Source: an uncultured Oscillibacter sp. (GTDB lineage Bacteria > Bacillota > Clostridia > Oscillospirales > Oscillospiraceae). From it: a stretch of 15,058 nucleotides of DNA. Below the pieces are notes generated by a model. It saw only the letters and a program-made list of their open reading frames with translations. It searched no databases and was not told the DNA's origin. Position 1 is the stretch's first letter; every line of letters starts with the position of its first letter. The translations under genes were made by a program, and so were the position numbers. Shown here piece after piece: positions 14,254-15,058 of this stretch. The DNA lies in NCBI GenBank assembly GCA_946183715.1, contig CAMHDB010000015.1:1-15058 (forward strand), read 5' to 3'.

Positions 14254-14279
14254 GCCGCCCTATGTGTTCCTATGCTGAC

Positions 14280-14308
14280 AGTATACCCCATTTCCCGACA
14301 AATTGCAA
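14280..14308 (-). promoter_or_regulatory. Leftward promoter, likely for the long pilin leader
   Basis: Minus-strand -35 TTGCAA (14303-14308), 17-nt spacer, -10 TATACT (14280-14285). Start would be near 14273, giving a leader of about 380 nt before the pilin ATG unless transcription stops at one of the hairpins. No better pilin promoter was seen closer in. Confidence 0.65.
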
Positions 14309-14361
14309 GGGGTTTCGAGTAAAAAAATGTGAACAATTTGAAAACAAAACGTTACCGAATC

Positions 14362-14392
14362 AAAAAAGGGAGGGCGGCGCGCCCTCCTTTTT
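14362..14392. terminator. Bidirectional intrinsic terminator
   Basis: Stem GGAGGGC/GCCCTCC (14369-14375, 14381-14387) with a short GC loop. TTTTT follows on the plus strand (14388-14392) and six T on the minus strand (complement of 14362-14367). It can end rpoA-rplQ readthrough from the right and the rightward RNA from the left. Confidence 0.85.
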
Positions 14393-14464
14393 GTGCGTTT
14401 TGCACAGTATGCGATTCCGGTCTTAGGTTATTTTCCCGGCGTTTCGCCAAGTTCGTCAGGCGAC

Positions 14465-14488
14465 AAAAAAGAGAGGGCAAGCCCTCCC
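14465..14488 (-). terminator. Terminator of the rpoA-rplQ operon
   Basis: A short stem GAGGG/CCCTC around CAAG (14473-14486), with partial outer pairing, is followed on the minus strand by six T (14465-14470), 15-35 bp after the rplQ stop. About 70 bp of featureless sequence separates it from the bidirectional terminator. Confidence 0.78.
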
Positions 14489-14501
14489 TTTGCGTATTGC
14501 G

Positions 14502-14846
14502 TCAGCGAACCAGTTCCAGAATGGCGGTTTCGGCGGCGTCGCCGCGGCGCACGCCCGTGCGCACAATGCGCGTATAACCGCCGTTGCGCTCCGTATAGCC
14601 GGGCGCGATTTCCTTAAAGAGCTTCTTGCACACGTCCTCCCGGGTAATAAAACGCATGGCGGCGCGGTAGGCGGCGAGGTCGCTCTTTTTGCCGAGGGTA
14701 ATCATTTTTTCGGCGAGGGAGCGGATTTCCTTGGCGCGGGCGACGGTCGTTTCCATTTTCCCGTAGTCCAGAAAATCCGTGACCTGCTGGCGAAGCATGG
14801 CCTTGCGCTGGTCGGTCGGCTTGCCGAGTTTGCGGTTGGCAGGCAT
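14502..14846 (-). CDS. rplQ: 50S ribosomal protein L17
   Basis: L17 (bL17) is a core protein of the large ribosomal subunit near the exit-tunnel side. The 114-residue sequence is full length and typical: RKLGKPTDQRKAMLRQQVTD at the N-terminus, METTVARAKEIRSLAEKMIT in the middle, then KKLFKEIAPGYTERNGGYTR and TGVRRGDAAETAILELV at the C-terminus. GGAGG lies eight bases before the ATG. It follows rpoA by 27 bp, the normal end of the large ribosomal-protein operon in Firmicutes, and a terminator follows. Confidence 0.98.
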   Translation of the reverse strand: MPANRKLGKPTDQRKAMLRQQVTDFLDYGKMETTVARAKEIRSLAEKMITLGKKSDLAAYRAAMRFITREDVCKKLFKEIAPGYTERNGGYTRIVRTGVRRGDAAETAILELVR

Positions 14847-14873
14847 ATTCCATTCCTCCTTCTTGTCAGGATG

Positions 14874-15058
14874 TCACGAGGGGGCGTCCTCGCTGGCGAG
14901 GTGCAGGCCCATCATTTCGAGTTTGTTCATGACCTCTTCTAGCGATTTCCGCCCCAGATTCCGGACTTTCATCATTTCGTCCTCGGTTTTGGAAATCAGG
15001 TCTTCCACGGTGTTGATGTTGGCGCGTTTGAGGCAGTTAAAGCTCCGGACGGACAAAT
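14874..15058 (-). CDS. rpoA: RNA polymerase alpha subunit, C-terminal part (5' end outside window)
   Basis: The last 61 or so codons of rpoA are present, ending at TGA 14874-14876. They encode most of the alpha C-terminal domain, two helix-hairpin-helix-like units that touch UP-element DNA and activators: LSVRSFNCLKRANINTVEDL, then NLGRKSLEEVMNKLEMMGL. The DNA-contact residues known from E. coli (Arg265, Asn268, Gly296, Lys298, Ser299) have counterparts in RSFNC and NLGRKS. The frame is open to the window edge, so the in-frame TTG near 15056 is an internal Leu and not a start. It is followed at once by rplQ. Confidence 0.97.
   Translation of the reverse strand, partial: LSVRSFNCLKRANINTVEDLISKTEDEMMKVRNLGRKSLEEVMNKLEMMGLHLASEDAPS

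Noticed and set aside
14162..14260. 6S RNA, tmRNA, SRP RNA or RNase P RNA in the pilin-rplQ gap
   Set aside because: The start resembles Firmicutes 6S loosely, but no complementary 3' closing stem exists. The tag-peptide, SRP-loop and RNase P signature sequences are absent.

Overview
The window looks like a chromosomal piece of a high-GC, butyrate-forming member of the Clostridia (Oscillospiraceae-like). The grounds are purine-rich Shine-Dalgarno (SD) sites before nearly every gene, Firmicutes-type proteins (YlmH, the DUF896/YnzC family, an LTA-synthase-like sulfatase, CarD) and a butyryl-CoA:acetate CoA-transferase type gene. Core genes are roughly 60-70% GC. No tRNA, rRNA, CRISPR array or transposase was seen. 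The genus is inference.

Layout from left to right. (1) 1-1758, minus strand: a phage packaging pair. It has a small-terminase candidate and a near-complete large terminase running off the left edge, behind a promoter carrying two LexA-like boxes. (2) 1773-3790, minus: carD-ispD-ispF, a regulator plus two MEP-pathway enzymes, ending in tandem terminators. (3) 3753-5685, minus: a DUF1622 membrane protein and the CoA-transferase, sharing one promoter. (4) 5731-9497, plus: a four-gene run of ylmH, DUF896, an XpaC-like membrane protein and pepD. Its promoter has a perfect palindrome in the spacer. (5) 9514-9946, minus: an unrecognised 125-aa protein of about 49% GC with a textbook-consensus promoter and SD. 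(6) 9986-10954, plus: a tRNA-dihydrouridine synthase. (7) 10957-13301, minus: an LTA-synthase-like membrane sulfatase whose first ~154 codons are far AT-richer than the rest. (8) 13395-13895, minus: a lone type IV prepilin. (9) 13896-14501: about 600 bp without a confident gene, holding structured segments, two promoters that face each other, and terminators. (10) 14502-15058, minus: rplQ and the 3' end of rpoA, the end of a ribosomal-protein operon.

Most of this is core chromosome with accessory pieces at the edges of operons. The items most worth following up are the LexA-like control region of the terminase pair, the strongly driven unknown 125-aa protein, the composition step inside the sulfatase gene, and the face-to-face promoters over a structured segment upstream of the pilin. 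I did not find a clearly new multi-gene system.
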